Source: Agathobaculum massiliense (lineage in GTDB: Bacteria > Bacillota > Clostridia > Oscillospirales > Butyricicoccaceae). Taken from it: a DNA stretch of 64,000 nt. Positions 35,553-44,081 of the stretch are shown piece after piece. The DNA lies in contig NZ_OMPN01000001.1 of the NCBI RefSeq assembly GCF_900291975.1, forward strand, positions 1,302,001 to 1,366,000. The letters are read 5' to 3'. The notes beneath the pieces are model-generated. The model searched no databases, was not told where the DNA came from, and saw only the letters and a program-made list of their open reading frames with translations. Position numbers and translations under genes: made by a program. Within the stretch, counting starts at the first letter, position 1; every line of letters starts with the position of its first letter.

Positions 35553-36540
35553 ATGAACAGCAATAAACGCAGTCTGCTGGAAAAAGAAACGTATCGGAAC
35601 TACATGCTCCTGATGTTCCGATACGGCCTCAGGGAGATCTGGACAGACCAGCACCGGCTCAAACTGCTTGTGCTCTATCTGCTGGCCGCACTGACCTTCA
35701 GCATCGTCCGCCCTTGGGACATTGCGTACAGCGGGCCGGATATGTTCGATGCGATCAGCCGGATCGCGTTCAGCCTCTGCTTCCCGATCCTTGTGTTTGG
35801 CGGGCTGGCAGTACTCATCATATGGGCTGGGACGCCCTCCAAGGCGAAAAGTATCCAGAACAACCTGCATTGGGCTGGTCAACCACGCCGGTGAAGTACC
35901 GCTGCTGGTTGCTGTCCGTCAGGATGAAACAGATGATGCACACAGCAACATCACGGTTCTCGAATTTCTCGCCTGCGGCGTCCCCAAATCCGTATGGGAA
36001 CAGAAAAGCGCGGATATCGAAACCGCGCTGAATGTCCATGTCGCATATATTCAGGAGTGCGACGGTTAGCGCCGCATCCGGCCGTTTACTGTTCCTGACA
36101 AAAGCGGCCTGCCCAAGATGCTGCGATGGAAAGACGAATATCTGCAAAGCGGTTTCCCTGCCTGCCGGCTGGTGCTCGGTAAAAGCCTGCTGGGGACAGT
36201 CTCGCTCGACCTCAACCTGATCCCGCATGTGCTGCTGGGCGGCGGGACCGGTTCGGGCAAATCCGTTCTCCTCAAGTTGATTTGGCCGCAGCTGGCGCAA
36301 ACACCCAAACTGCAAGCTAATCCTCGACCGCGACGCTTTGATAGCCTATCTTGACAGTGTATCTGAAAAGCTGGAACAGCGCAAGGATCTGCTCGGGAAG
36401 GCAGGGTGTACAAATACCTATGAGTATCACCGCCGTGAGACGCTCCCGATGGACTGCATTGTATTTGCGGTAGAAGATTCTGTACAGCACGGACGCGAGC
36501 GACCGGATTCTGCGCGACGCCCACGTCCGTTTCCTCACGG
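35553..36540 (+). pseudogene. FtsK/SpoIIIE-type element translocase, several frameshifts
   Basis: Three or four frames in series: a membrane N-terminus (from ATG 35553: LVLYLLAALTFSIVRPWDIA, two helices), a middle part (35860-36068: LVNHAGEVPLLVAVRQD), the ATPase part (about 36069-36354: VLLGGGTGSGKSVLLKL Walker A), and a tail (36338-36480: LEQRKDLLGKAGCTNTYEY, TLPMDCIVFAVED). This layout fits the coupling/translocase proteins of conjugative or mobilisable elements (TcpA/YdcQ kind). It is clearly dead. It follows the Rep remnant with no gap. Confidence 0.62.
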
Positions 36541-36597
36541 GTGACGGCACAGTATTTCAATCCTACTGGTTCGACGACACAAAGGAGGTTTTCTAAA

Positions 36598-36828
36598 ATG
36601 GATAAGAGTACATACAGCGCACTCGAGCTTGCGATCCTGCTCGGTATCAGCCGCAGCGCGGCTTACAACCTGATGCACCGCGCGGATTTCCCGTCCTTCC
36701 GCATCGGCAAACGCCTACTGGTAAAGCGGGACAAGCTGATCGAACGGCTGGACGTGCAGGACAAAACAACCCATGGCTACCCTACCTGCTCCCAGACAGT
36801 GGCTGCTGATCGAATAAACAATAAATAG
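36598..36828 (+). CDS. Excisionase-like helix-turn-helix protein
   Basis: 76 residues from ATG 36598 with AAAGGAGG nine bases ahead. LELAILLGISRSAAYNLMHR followed by ADFPSFRIGKRLLVKRDKLI is the excisionase-type winged helix. It sits just upstream of the integrase, the usual xis-int order. About half its residues match the 23642-23836 protein. It appears intact although its neighbours are broken. Confidence 0.75.
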   Translation: MDKSTYSALELAILLGISRSAAYNLMHRADFPSFRIGKRLLVKRDKLIERLDVQDKTTHGYPTCSQTVAADRINNK

Positions 36829-36844
36829 GCACACTGCAAACTGA

Positions 36845-36874
36845 GCTGCCCGAACATGGGCAGCCCTGCTTTTA
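36845..36874 (+). terminator. Hairpin after the excisionase-like gene
   Basis: GCTGCCC / GGGCAGC (36845-36851 with 36858-36864) followed by CCTGCTTTT. Short, moderately convincing terminator. Confidence 0.5.
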
Positions 36875-36894
36875 TGCAGAACAAGGAATATTTC

Positions 36895-36931
36895 ATGTTA
36901 TAGACTTAAATACCTTTTGTTCCTATAACAT
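36895..36931. promoter_or_regulatory. Inverted repeat upstream of the integrase
   Basis: ATGTTATAG (36895-36903) and CTATAACAT (36923-36931) are perfect 9-base complements with a 19-base spacer, 42 bases before the integrase start. A candidate operator or integrase/excisionase arm site. Confidence 0.4.
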
Positions 36932-36972
36932 CAACCGAAACAGCATGTGTCGAAAAGGAGACTACAGTTATA

Positions 36973-38156
36973 ATGGCACGCAAAAAGAAAAAACGAGAAA
37001 CTGGTAGCGGAACAATTTATAAGCGTCCCGACGGACGGTGGATTGCGCAATATACCTCTATGCCCGATCCTGAAACCGGCAAACTGCTCCGCCATACGAT
37101 CTACGGCAGGACACAGACACAACAGGAGGTCGCGGAAAGGCTGCGCGCGGCGACTTCAAGCATCGACAACGGCACGTTTCAGGAGCCGAACAAGCTCACG
37201 GTTGCCGAATATGCGGAAGAATATATGCAGAGCCATGTTTCCACGCTCGCGCCGTTTACCCAGCGGACGTATGAAAAGAACTTGCGGATTCATATTCTTC
37301 CCGCGCTGGGTAAAAAGAAGCTGACAGACCTGACGCATCGGGAAGTGCAGCGGTTCGCCGCGTCGCTTGGCGTGAACGGCAAAGGCTTAGCGCCCAAAAC
37401 CGTGCATACCGTATTCGGGACGCTTCACGCTCTGTTAGCCGCCGCCCAGCGTGACGAGATCATTATCCGCAACGTCGCCGACAAATGCACCCTGCCTCGC
37501 GTTACGCAAAGCCGGGCAAAGGCAATCACTTCCTCGGAACTGTCCCGTTTCCTGAAAGCAGTCGAGGACGACGAGTTTTACAACATCTTTTTCCTCGATA
37601 TCTTTTCCGGCATGCAACAGTCTGAAATCCTCGGCCTGCGCTGGGATGATATCCTGTGGGGGAAAAACAGCATTGTCATTCGACAGCAGTTGCAGCAGAA
37701 GCACGAGCGCGGTGCATTCGACTACTATCTCACCCCGCCAAAAGAAAACAAACAGCGGTGCATTGTGCTGCCGCAAGCGCCATCCGCATTTTGCGGAAGC
37801 AGCACCGCAAGCAGCAGGCGCAAAGGCTGCTCGCTGGTGAGCTGTGGGCTAATGCCTTTGATCTGGTGTTCACCAATGGCTTCGGCCGTCCGCTCAACCA
37901 TCAGACGGTATATAAGCATCTGAAAAAGGCATTGCAATCCTGCGGTATGGAAAACTATACCTTCCATTCGCTTCGTCATTCATTCGCTACAATCTCGATT
38001 GAAAATGGCGACGACATCAAAACCGTGCAGACCAACTTGGGCCATTTCGCACCGGCATTCACGCTCAAGACCTATGCCCATGTCAGCAACCAAATGCAGC
38101 AGAGCAGCGCCGCCAGAATGGAGGAACTGATCGCCAGTTTGCCGGTGGCAAAATAG
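36973..38156 (+). pseudogene. Tyrosine-type site-specific integrase, frameshifted
   Basis: N-terminal AP2-like/arm-binding part (GSGTIYKRPDGRWIAQYTSM), SAM-like core-binding part (about 70-150), and catalytic domain. Near 37770-37790 the frame changes from ...RCIVLPQAP to ...RILRKQHRKQQAQ. The C-terminal piece has HSLRHSFAT, LGHFAPAFT and the nucleophile in KTYAH. The position of the first catalytic Arg (normally TGMRxxE) reads SGMQQSE, with Gln215. So it has lost both its frame and a catalytic residue. It ends 144 bases from the 3' end of tRNA-Ser(GCT), the usual target of such enzymes. Confidence 0.85.
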
Positions 38157-38260
38157 CCGCAAACCCGCACTGCGTCTGGCTTTGCAGACCCCATTGCAGT
38201 CAAGATTGCAGTATAGATTCTTGAAAACACCGAAAAAGTTCTAATATTCCCACACAAAAG

Positions 38261-38294
38261 AAAAATCGCACTTTTCCTCCTCAGAAAAGTGCGA
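38261..38294 (-). terminator. Terminator behind tRNA-Ser(GCT)
   Basis: 11-bp stem (38266-38276 with 38284-38294), 7-base loop, T run on the minus strand. It resembles the terminator at 8330-8366. Confidence 0.8.
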
Positions 38295-38299
38295 AATTT

Positions 38300-38390
38300 T
38301 GGCGGAGACGGAGAGATTTGAACTCTCGCGCCGGTTTCCCGACCTACTCCCTTAGCAGGGGAGCCCCTTCACCAGCTTGGGTACGTCTCC
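38300..38390 (-). tRNA. tRNA-Ser (anticodon GCT)
   Basis: Complete class II tRNA with encoded CCA (38300-38302). Acceptor GGAGACG (38384-38390) pairs with CGTCTCC (38304-38310). Anticodon arm CTCCC-CTGCTAA-GGGAG with GCT at 38354-38356, a long variable arm, and T arm GAGAG-TTCAAAT-CTCTC. Reads AGC/AGT codons. It abuts the integrase relic at its 3' end. Confidence 0.97.
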
Positions 38391-38423
38391 ATGTCAAGTT
38401 TGTAGCTTCCGCCATCAGGTATT

Positions 38424-38512
38424 TGGCGGAGCGGGTGGGATTCGAACCCACGCGCCCTTTCGGACAAACGGTTTTCAAGACCGCCTCGTTATGACCACTT
38501 CGATACCGCTCC
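38424..38512 (-). tRNA. tRNA-Ser (anticodon TGA)
   Basis: Complete class II tRNA with encoded CCA (38424-38426). Acceptor GGAGCGG (38506-38512) pairs with CCGCTCC (38428-38434); anticodon loop CTTGAAA with TGA at 38475-38477; long variable arm; T loop TTCGAAT. Tandem with tRNA-Ser(GCT), 33 bases apart, likely one transcript. Confidence 0.97.
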
Positions 38513-38617
38513 GTAGCTTTGCCCGATAAGCATGATTGATTATACTACATCCATCGGTAAATGTCAATGCTTTTCTCGGCAGAAGCGCAGCTTTCCCACG
38601 CTTCTGCCAAAAATCCG

Positions 38618-38971
38618 TCAGCCTTCCAGCCGTTCCTGCCATTCTGCGGGCTTGAAGCCGGGCAGGGCAAAATCTGCCCCGACCAACAGCGGCCGCTTGA
38701 CCAGCATGCCATCGGTCGCCAGCAGGGCGAACTGCTCGTCCTCGCTCATGGACGGCAGCTTGTCTTTCAGACCCAACGCCTTATACTGCAGACCGCTTGT
38801 ATTGAAAAAGCGCTTGAGCGGTAACCCGCTCATCGCGTGCCACTGGCGTAGTTCCTGCTCGGTCGGCTTTTCCTGCTTGATATCACGGAACTGATATTCC
38901 ACCCCCTTTTCCTCCAGCCACTTCTGCGCTTTCTGGCAGGTGGTGCATTTCGGATAACATACAAACAGCAT
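38618..38971 (-). CDS. ArsC/Spx-family reductase-like protein
   Basis: 117 residues with a thioredoxin-type fold of the ArsC/YffB/Spx family. The N-terminal CYPKCTTCQKAQKWLEEKG carries the CxxC; later LPLKRFFNTSG, then MLVKRPLLVG holds the family's R-P region. Members are glutathione- or thioredoxin-linked reductases or RNA polymerase-binding regulators. The Arg pattern fits the Spx/MgsR/YffB branch more than true arsenate reductases. The ATG directly follows the stop of the upstream membrane-protein gene (TGAATG), so translation is coupled. Confidence 0.8.
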   Translation of the reverse strand: MLFVCYPKCTTCQKAQKWLEEKGVEYQFRDIKQEKPTEQELRQWHAMSGLPLKRFFNTSGLQYKALGLKDKLPSMSEDEQFALLATDGMLVKRPLLVGADFALPGFKPAEWQERLEG

Positions 38972-39814
38972 TCAGGCTACCTCCTTTTCCATTTCCTGAT
39001 GTCCAGCGGTCAATACAGAAAGTTCCGCCAGCAGCAGCAGCGCCGCTGCCACAGACAGGCCGCCGCGCAGTACCATTTTTGCGGGCCATGCCACGCCATG
39101 CACCCCCATTAGCCAAGACAGGCCATAGCCCGCCGCATCCGATACCGCCATCGTGACCGCAATCGCGCCAAAGAACGCCAGCATGGCCGGACGCGGTTTT
39201 CCGTACAGCAGCCGCGCCAAATGGTAAAACGCCAGAACCAGCAGGATATCGCCTACCAGTCCAAAGCCGAACGACGGGAGCTTGGGGTCCACGCAGGTCA
39301 TGCGGTAATTGACGAGCAAATGTAGGCAGCTCCACAACAGGGGAACCAGCGTCAGCAATGCGGAATGGGATGTCATTTCCACGCCCTGCGCTTTCGCCAG
39401 GCCAATGCTGCAGAGGCCGGCGAGCACGGTTATGCCCGCGTAGGCAAGCTCCAATGCCTGCGCCCATCCGGCCGCGTCCTCCTCCACCGTAGTCATCGTG
39501 AGATAAAGGTATCCCACGCCGCCCAAAACCAGCAGCAGGCCGGAGATGACCGCCATCATCCGGAAACCCACGCCCTGCGTACCCAGCAGCTGCTCAAACG
39601 GCGTTTTCCGCTCCGCACGAAGCGGCGCCGCCATGGCCGCATAAGCGGCCGCGCACAGCAGGAAAAAAACAGCGCAGTACCAGACCCATGCGTTGCCGGT
39701 CACCGGCAGGCCGTTCCTGCTATCAAAACCGTTCAAAAAATGGAGCGCGCGCGCCACAACGCCGGGTACGCACAACACCACCGCAAAAACGGGCAGAAAT
39801 TTGGATCGCTTCAT
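38972..39814 (-). CDS. Unknown polytopic membrane protein
   Basis: 280 residues from ATG 39812-39814, six bases after GGAGGG. Eight or so hydrophobic segments, starting FLPVFAVVLCVPGVVARALH. I do not recognise the family. Coupled to the ArsC/Spx-like gene downstream. A good minus-strand promoter (39852-39880) drives the pair. Confidence 0.75.
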   Translation of the reverse strand: MKRSKFLPVFAVVLCVPGVVARALHFLNGFDSRNGLPVTGNAWVWYCAVFFLLCAAAYAAMAAPLRAERKTPFEQLLGTQGVGFRMMAVISGLLLVLGGVGYLYLTMTTVEEDAAGWAQALELAYAGITVLAGLCSIGLAKAQGVEMTSHSALLTLVPLLWSCLHLLVNYRMTCVDPKLPSFGFGLVGDILLVLAFYHLARLLYGKPRPAMLAFFGAIAVTMAVSDAAGYGLSWLMGVHGVAWPAKMVLRGGLSVAAALLLLAELSVLTAGHQEMEKEVA

Positions 39815-39851
39815 TTCATTCCCTCCAGTTTGAACTTTAATATACGCAATA

Positions 39852-39880
39852 AGTATACCACAATACGGCGGCGTCAGCAA
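39852..39880 (-). promoter_or_regulatory. Sigma-A-type promoter of the membrane protein/ArsC-like pair
   Basis: -35 TTGCTG (39875-39880) and -10 TATACT (39852-39857) on the minus strand with a 17-base spacer, 38 bases from the start codon. The remainder of 39881-40092 shows no convincing gene. Confidence 0.6.
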
Positions 39881-40092
39881 GGAAAGCTGAAAAAACTCCC
39901 TTTTAGAACAAGGCTCAAACTCAACGAAATGTCTTTACGCTCTACATATCTAAAAATCTCCAGCATCTCCTCCCTTTCAACTTCTGTTTTCCGGCCTAAG
40001 TCTGTCGCGGTCAGCCCTGCGCTTGCAATATGCAGCGAGCCAACCTGTCGGCACCCCATCGCAGTGGTACTTAAACGAACAGGGACGGAAAA

Positions 40093-40130
40093 ATGACAGA
40101 CGGACCCACAAAGACGAACAGGCCCGTCTG
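40093..40130 (-). terminator. Probable terminator of the antiporter gene
   Basis: CAGACGG (40097-40103) pairs with CCGTCTG (40124-40130) around a 20-base loop, followed on the minus strand by TCATTTTTCC. Short stem, so moderate. Confidence 0.4.
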
Positions 40131-40144
40131 GTTTCCGTATCCGG

Positions 40145-41371
40145 TCAGTAGCGTTCTGTATTAGGCAACATTTCCGCCTCCTTGCCCGAAAGCTCGGTAT
40201 TCGCCGGCGTCTGCCGCCGCATGCCGATCTTGAGCAGAATCGGTGTGATCAGCGTGGTTACAATAACGACCAGAACAATCGGCGGGAACATGTTTGCGTC
40301 GATCAGGCCCGCCTGCGCGCCCTTCTGCGCCACGATCAACGCGACCTCGCCGCGTGACACCATACCCAGTCCAATTGAAATCGCGTCATAGGTTTGAAAG
40401 CCCATCATCCGCGCCCCCAGCCCGCAGCCAATGACCTTGCTCAGAATCGCGACCAGCGTCAGGACGACCGCGAATACCACCAGCCGTCCGGTCAGCCCGC
40501 CCAGCTCGGTCTTGATGCCGATGGAGGCGAAAAACAGCGGCGAGAACATCATATAGCTCAGCACATTCAGCTTACTGGCCGCGTATGCGCGCGTATTACT
40601 GATATTGCACAGAATCAATCCCGCGAAATATGCGCCTGTGATATCCGCGATGCCGAAAAAGCGCTCTGCTACAAAGCTGAGCAGGAAGCAGAACACCAGC
40701 GCATAAATAGCCAGTCGGCGGTGATGCCCCCACAGCTTATCCATTTTGATGAACGCCTTGTGCATGACAATACCGATCAGGCAGAGGAACACGAAAAACG
40801 CCGCGATCCGCACAAATACCATCATCGGCTGGACGGTCGGATCGGTAAAGCCCGTCAACACGGTCAGCACGATGATGCCGAGGATGTCATCAAGCACCGC
40901 CGCGCCCAAAATGGCCGTACCCACCTTGCTTTTGAGCTTGCCGAGCTCCCGCAGCGTCTCTACCGTGATAGAAACAGAGGTCGCTGTCAGCACGACGCCG
41001 GTGAACGCCGCTTTTATCATATTCTGGGTATCCGCCGGATCATTTTCCAGCAGCAGATAACAGGCGACGCCGCCGATAAACGGCACAATCACACCAATCA
41101 GCGCAATTACAAAGGATGCCAAGCCCGTGGATTTCAGCTCATCCAGCTCGGTGTCCAAACCAGCGCTGAACATCAGGAGGATCACCCCAATTTCCGCGGT
41201 TTTGATCAGAAAATCATTCTCCCCCACCAGTCCCAAGCAGCTTGGTCCCAGAATCACGCCCGCGACCAGTGCGCCCACCACCTGCGGCATATGGACACGC
41301 TCTGACGTCAGGCCGAAAATCTTTGTAAATAGCAGGATAATCGCAATGGTCAGGAGGAAATCATAGGACAC
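40145..41371 (-). CDS. CPA2-family cation:proton antiporter
   Basis: 408 residues, about 12 membrane helices. Family marks: VVGALVAGVILGPSCLG near residue 40, LMFSAGLDTELDELKSTG, GVVLTATSVSITVETLRELG, ILGAAVLDDILGIIVLT and SPLFFASIGIKTELGG. It lacks the C-terminal RCK domain of KefB/KefC. It exchanges Na+ or K+ for H+ at the cytoplasmic membrane. The ion cannot be settled from sequence. It stands alone. Confidence 0.87.
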   Translation of the reverse strand: MSYDFLLTIAIILLFTKIFGLTSERVHMPQVVGALVAGVILGPSCLGLVGENDFLIKTAEIGVILLMFSAGLDTELDELKSTGLASFVIALIGVIVPFIGGVACYLLLENDPADTQNMIKAAFTGVVLTATSVSITVETLRELGKLKSKVGTAILGAAVLDDILGIIVLTVLTGFTDPTVQPMMVFVRIAAFFVFLCLIGIVMHKAFIKMDKLWGHHRRLAIYALVFCFLLSFVAERFFGIADITGAYFAGLILCNISNTRAYAASKLNVLSYMMFSPLFFASIGIKTELGGLTGRLVVFAVVLTLVAILSKVIGCGLGARMMGFQTYDAISIGLGMVSRGEVALIVAQKGAQAGLIDANMFPPIVLVVIVTTLITPILLKIGMRRQTPANTELSGKEAEMLPNTERY

Positions 41372-41474
41372 GAGTCTCCACCCCTCTCAGTCTTAAAAAA
41401 ACATCTATCTATCATTATAGCGTTTTTTTCAGTTTCATCCAGCCTACCTGTCAAAAAAAAGACAAAAAGATCAA

Positions 41475-41512
41475 CAAAAGAGCTTCTGCATTTTTGTGCA
41501 GAAGCTCTTTTG
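41475..41512 (-). terminator. Terminator
   Basis: Perfect 16-bp stem (41475-41490 with 41497-41512), loop TTTTTG, right after the stop of the 154-residue protein. Confidence 0.88.
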
Positions 41513-41513
41513 T

Positions 41514-41978
41514 TCATTCTTCAATCTTGGGCGCGCGATCATGGATGTCCTTGATCTTATGCAGGCCGCTCTGGATCGTCTGATAAATACTGTCCAGATC
41601 CTCCGGCGTAACATTGCGCTCCAGAAAGAGCAGCTCTACCGCATGGGAAAACAGGACCATCGCATTAGTCGTATCGAGAAACTTCGGGAAGTTATGAGAA
41701 TTCTGGGCATTGCGGAACTTCCGGATATCTTTCCGGATGAACTCCACAACCTCCTGCGCGCTGGTAAAATCGCCATGCGAGATCGGGTAGGGCGTCACGC
41801 GCTGTAGAAAATAGCGGTCGCGCTTGGTCACGTCAAACACATAGGTGACGCACAGATCCTCCGAAAGCTCAAATTTAGCAATATATAGTATCCCGTTCCT
41901 GATCTCCTTGATGGAGGATGCGCCGAGCTGACGCAGGCTGGCATTGATAATATCGCCGGAAAAGCTGCTTGTAATCAT
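41514..41978 (-). CDS. Hypothetical cytoplasmic protein
   Basis: 154 residues beginning MITSSFSGDIINASLRQLGA; no membrane segment or signal. Mixed alpha/beta start and a helical C-terminus (LDSIYQTIQSGLHKIKDIHD). I do not recognise a family. It lies 33 bases after the ArsB/NhaD-type permease in the same direction and may be its co-transcribed partner; GAGGGAGAT precedes the ATG. Confidence 0.75.
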   Translation of the reverse strand: MITSSFSGDIINASLRQLGASSIKEIRNGILYIAKFELSEDLCVTYVFDVTKRDRYFLQRVTPYPISHGDFTSAQEVVEFIRKDIRKFRNAQNSHNFPKFLDTTNAMVLFSHAVELLFLERNVTPEDLDSIYQTIQSGLHKIKDIHDRAPKIEE

Positions 41979-42011
41979 ATGATCTCCCTCTTTCTCGATC
42001 TGTTTTATCTA

Positions 42012-43280
42012 TCAATGAAAACGAACAAGCAGGAATACGGTTGAAATAACGACCGACAGCAGCATTATCGGAAAGCCCACCTTCAGGTAGCTTGCAAACG
42101 TAATCGGGTGGCCATGCTTTGCCGAAATGCCCGAAAGGACAACATTTGCCGACGCGCCAATCAGCGTGCCGTTGCCGCCGAGGCAAGCGCCCAGTGACAG
42201 CGCCCACCAGAGCGCCGTTACGTCCATTCCTTCCGCCTGCATGGAGAGGATCAGGGGGATCATCGTCGCGACAAATGGAATATTGTCCAGAAACGACGAA
42301 AACAATGCCGACCCCCATAGGATCAGGATCATCAGCAGCATAGCGTTGCCGTCAGTCACCGTGACCAAAGCGTTGCCGAGCGCCGTGATCACACCGGTCT
42401 GAACCATGCCGCCGACGACAACGAACAGCCCTGTGAAGAACAGGATCGTGGACCATTCCACGCCCAGTACAATTTCCTCAGTCTCCTGGCCACCAATCAG
42501 TAACATTATTGTAGCACTTGCCAGAGCGATAATGCAAGAGTCCACGCCCAGGGTGGAATGGAAAACAAAGCCCAACACCACCAGAATAATCATCACAATA
42601 CTTTTTATCATCAGCGGTCGATCCTTGATCGACTTGTTTTCGTCCAGGCGCATGACCGCCGCCATCTTATCGGCTTCCACCACCATACGGCGCCCGTACA
42701 TAAAATAGAAACAAACACAGACCGCCGCCATGATAAAGAACACCGCCACACCGGTATTCATAATAAAATCCACAAAGCTCAGCCCTGCCTGCGAGCCGAT
42801 CATAATATTCGGCGGGTCGCCGATCAGGGTCGCCGTACCGCCGATATTGGATGCCAATATCTGCGTCAGCAGGAACGGCACCGGATTCAGCCCCAGGATA
42901 CCCGCGATCGAAATTGTCATCGGGCCGACCAGCAGCACGGTCGTCACGTTATCCAGAAACGCGGACAGCACGGCCGTCAGTACTGCAAACAGCAGCATAA
43001 TCCGCCAAGGGTTGCCTTTTGCGAGCTTTGCCGATTTAATTGCCACATATTCAAATAGGCCGGAGTTTCGCACCACCGCCACGAACAACATCATGCCGAT
43101 CAGCACGCCGATGGTGTTAAAATCGATATAGCCGACCGCGTCATCCACCGTAAGTACATGTAGGCACACAAGCAGGACGCCGCCCGCCACCGCCGCCACC
43201 GTGCGGTGGATTTTTTCCGTCACGATCGCAGCCATGACCGCCAAAAAAACAACGACAGAAAGGATCTGCATAGTGTCCAT
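42012..43280 (-). CDS. ArsB/NhaD-type (SLC13-like) ion permease
   Basis: 422 residues, about 11 helices in two inverted halves. Each half has a hairpin motif: SAFLDNVTTVLLVGP then ASNIGGTATLIGDPPNIMIG in the first, SSFLDNIPFVATMIPLIL then GACLGGNGTLIGASANVV in the second. These belong to the ion transporter superfamily branch of NhaD Na+/H+ antiporters, ArsB and P-protein. Substrate (Na+/H+, arsenite, dicarboxylate) is uncertain; the FLDN(V/I) and NIGGTATLIG signatures favour NhaD/P-protein. No arsenic operon genes adjoin it. Confidence 0.85.
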   Translation of the reverse strand: MDTMQILSVVVFLAVMAAIVTEKIHRTVAAVAGGVLLVCLHVLTVDDAVGYIDFNTIGVLIGMMLFVAVVRNSGLFEYVAIKSAKLAKGNPWRIMLLFAVLTAVLSAFLDNVTTVLLVGPMTISIAGILGLNPVPFLLTQILASNIGGTATLIGDPPNIMIGSQAGLSFVDFIMNTGVAVFFIMAAVCVCFYFMYGRRMVVEADKMAAVMRLDENKSIKDRPLMIKSIVMIILVVLGFVFHSTLGVDSCIIALASATIMLLIGGQETEEIVLGVEWSTILFFTGLFVVVGGMVQTGVITALGNALVTVTDGNAMLLMILILWGSALFSSFLDNIPFVATMIPLILSMQAEGMDVTALWWALSLGACLGGNGTLIGASANVVLSGISAKHGHPITFASYLKVGFPIMLLSVVISTVFLLVRFH

Positions 43281-43540
43281 TTTCTTACCCCCTTCTTATG
43301 CGTCGGTTGTCTTTCCCAGCGCACAGCTCTCAATTTTTATTACGACATATTATAGCGCCGTTTTTCTCCATTTTGCAATGTGTATTTTCTCCTGAATTAC
43401 TCGGAATTCGTGTGAAAGTTTGGTCATTTAGTGACAAAGCATCCCCCCTTTCTTTACGTTTTTTTAACACATCGCCCTTTTGTCCGGTGATGCGCACACG
43501 CTTTCCGAGGCGCGGCGTACCCCCTCACCGCAGGCAAAAA

Positions 43541-43570
43541 AAGACCCCGCTCCGAATGGAGCGGGGTCTT
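43541..43570. terminator. Terminator of the ferredoxin gene
   Basis: 13-bp perfect stem (43541-43553 with 43558-43570), loop GAAT, T run on the minus strand (and on the plus). The rest of 43281-43540 is promoter-like AT-rich sequence with no gene seen. Confidence 0.88.
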
Positions 43571-43599
43571 ACTTTCGCTTTTAAGTAAGTTAAAAAAAC

Positions 43600-43770
43600 T
43601 TAGCCCTGCGAAATCGCGCCTACCGGGCAGGAACCTGCGCAGGAACCGCAATCGATGCAAGCGTCCGCGTTGATCTCGTACTTGCCGTCGCCTTCAGCAA
43701 TAGCGCCTACCGGACACTCGCCCGCGCAAGAGCCACAGCTAATGCATGCGCCACTGATAACATATGCCAT
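43600..43770 (-). CDS. 2[4Fe-4S] clostridial-type ferredoxin
   Basis: 56 residues from ATG 43768-43770 with GGAGGTG ahead. Two CxxCxxCxxxCP clusters: CISCGSCAGECP and CIDCGSCAGSCP, each followed by VGAI. It is the standard low-potential electron carrier of anaerobic metabolism, e.g. with electron-bifurcating Bcd-Etf, hydrogenase or pyruvate:ferredoxin oxidoreductase. Monocistronic, with its own promoter and terminator. Confidence 0.97.
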   Translation of the reverse strand: MAYVISGACISCGSCAGECPVGAIAEGDGKYEINADACIDCGSCAGSCPVGAISQG

Positions 43771-43804
43771 TGGTATTGCACCTCCAAAAGTATTTTACAC
43801 ACTT

Positions 43805-43832
43805 ATTGTAACACAAGATAAGAAAAAATCAA
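43805..43832 (-). promoter_or_regulatory. Promoter of the ferredoxin gene
   Basis: Minus strand -35 TTGATT (43827-43832) and -10 TACAAT (43805-43810), 16-base spacer, 35 bases before the start codon. Confidence 0.6.
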
Positions 43833-43971
43833 CAAAAACAGACGGTTAGTTATCGGTAACTTTTCACACATATATAAAATAGGTGTGATTATCCAAAAAA
43901 GTTAGAAAAAATTTGTTTTAACGAGAAATCCTGAGAAAACCCTCTGTTTTCCTATTCTGTTTCTCTGCAAA

Positions 43972-43988
43972 GGTCAAATTTAGTCAGA
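43972..43988 (+). promoter_or_regulatory. CtsR box 1
   Basis: GGTCAAA-TTT-AGTCAGA: the CtsR heptad repeat (RGTCAAA-N3-RGTCAAA) with one mismatch, just upstream of the -35 box. Confidence 0.75.
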
Positions 43989-43996
43989 AAAAATCC

Positions 43997-44025
43997 TTGC
44001 TTTTTCATCAGTCATCTTCTATAAT
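43997..44025 (+). promoter_or_regulatory. Sigma-A promoter of the ctsR operon
   Basis: -35 TTGCTT (43997-44002), 17-base spacer, -10 TATAAT (44020-44025), with CtsR boxes on both sides. Confidence 0.8.
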
Positions 44026-44034
44026 AAAATCAAA

Positions 44035-44051
44035 GGTCAGGAAAGGTCAAA
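44035..44051 (+). promoter_or_regulatory. CtsR box 2
   Basis: GGTCAGG-AAA-GGTCAAA, two mismatches in the first heptad, over the expected transcription start. Repressor bound here would block the promoter. Confidence 0.7.
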
Positions 44052-44081
44052 CGAAAATCCCTGGCTTAAGGAGTGACCACC

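Noticed and set aside
39874-40059. 61-codon open frame on the minus strand (MGCRQVGSLHIASAG...)
   Set aside because: It overlaps the promoter of the membrane protein/ArsC-like pair, has no ribosome site and no family match. It may be a fragment but I cannot support it.
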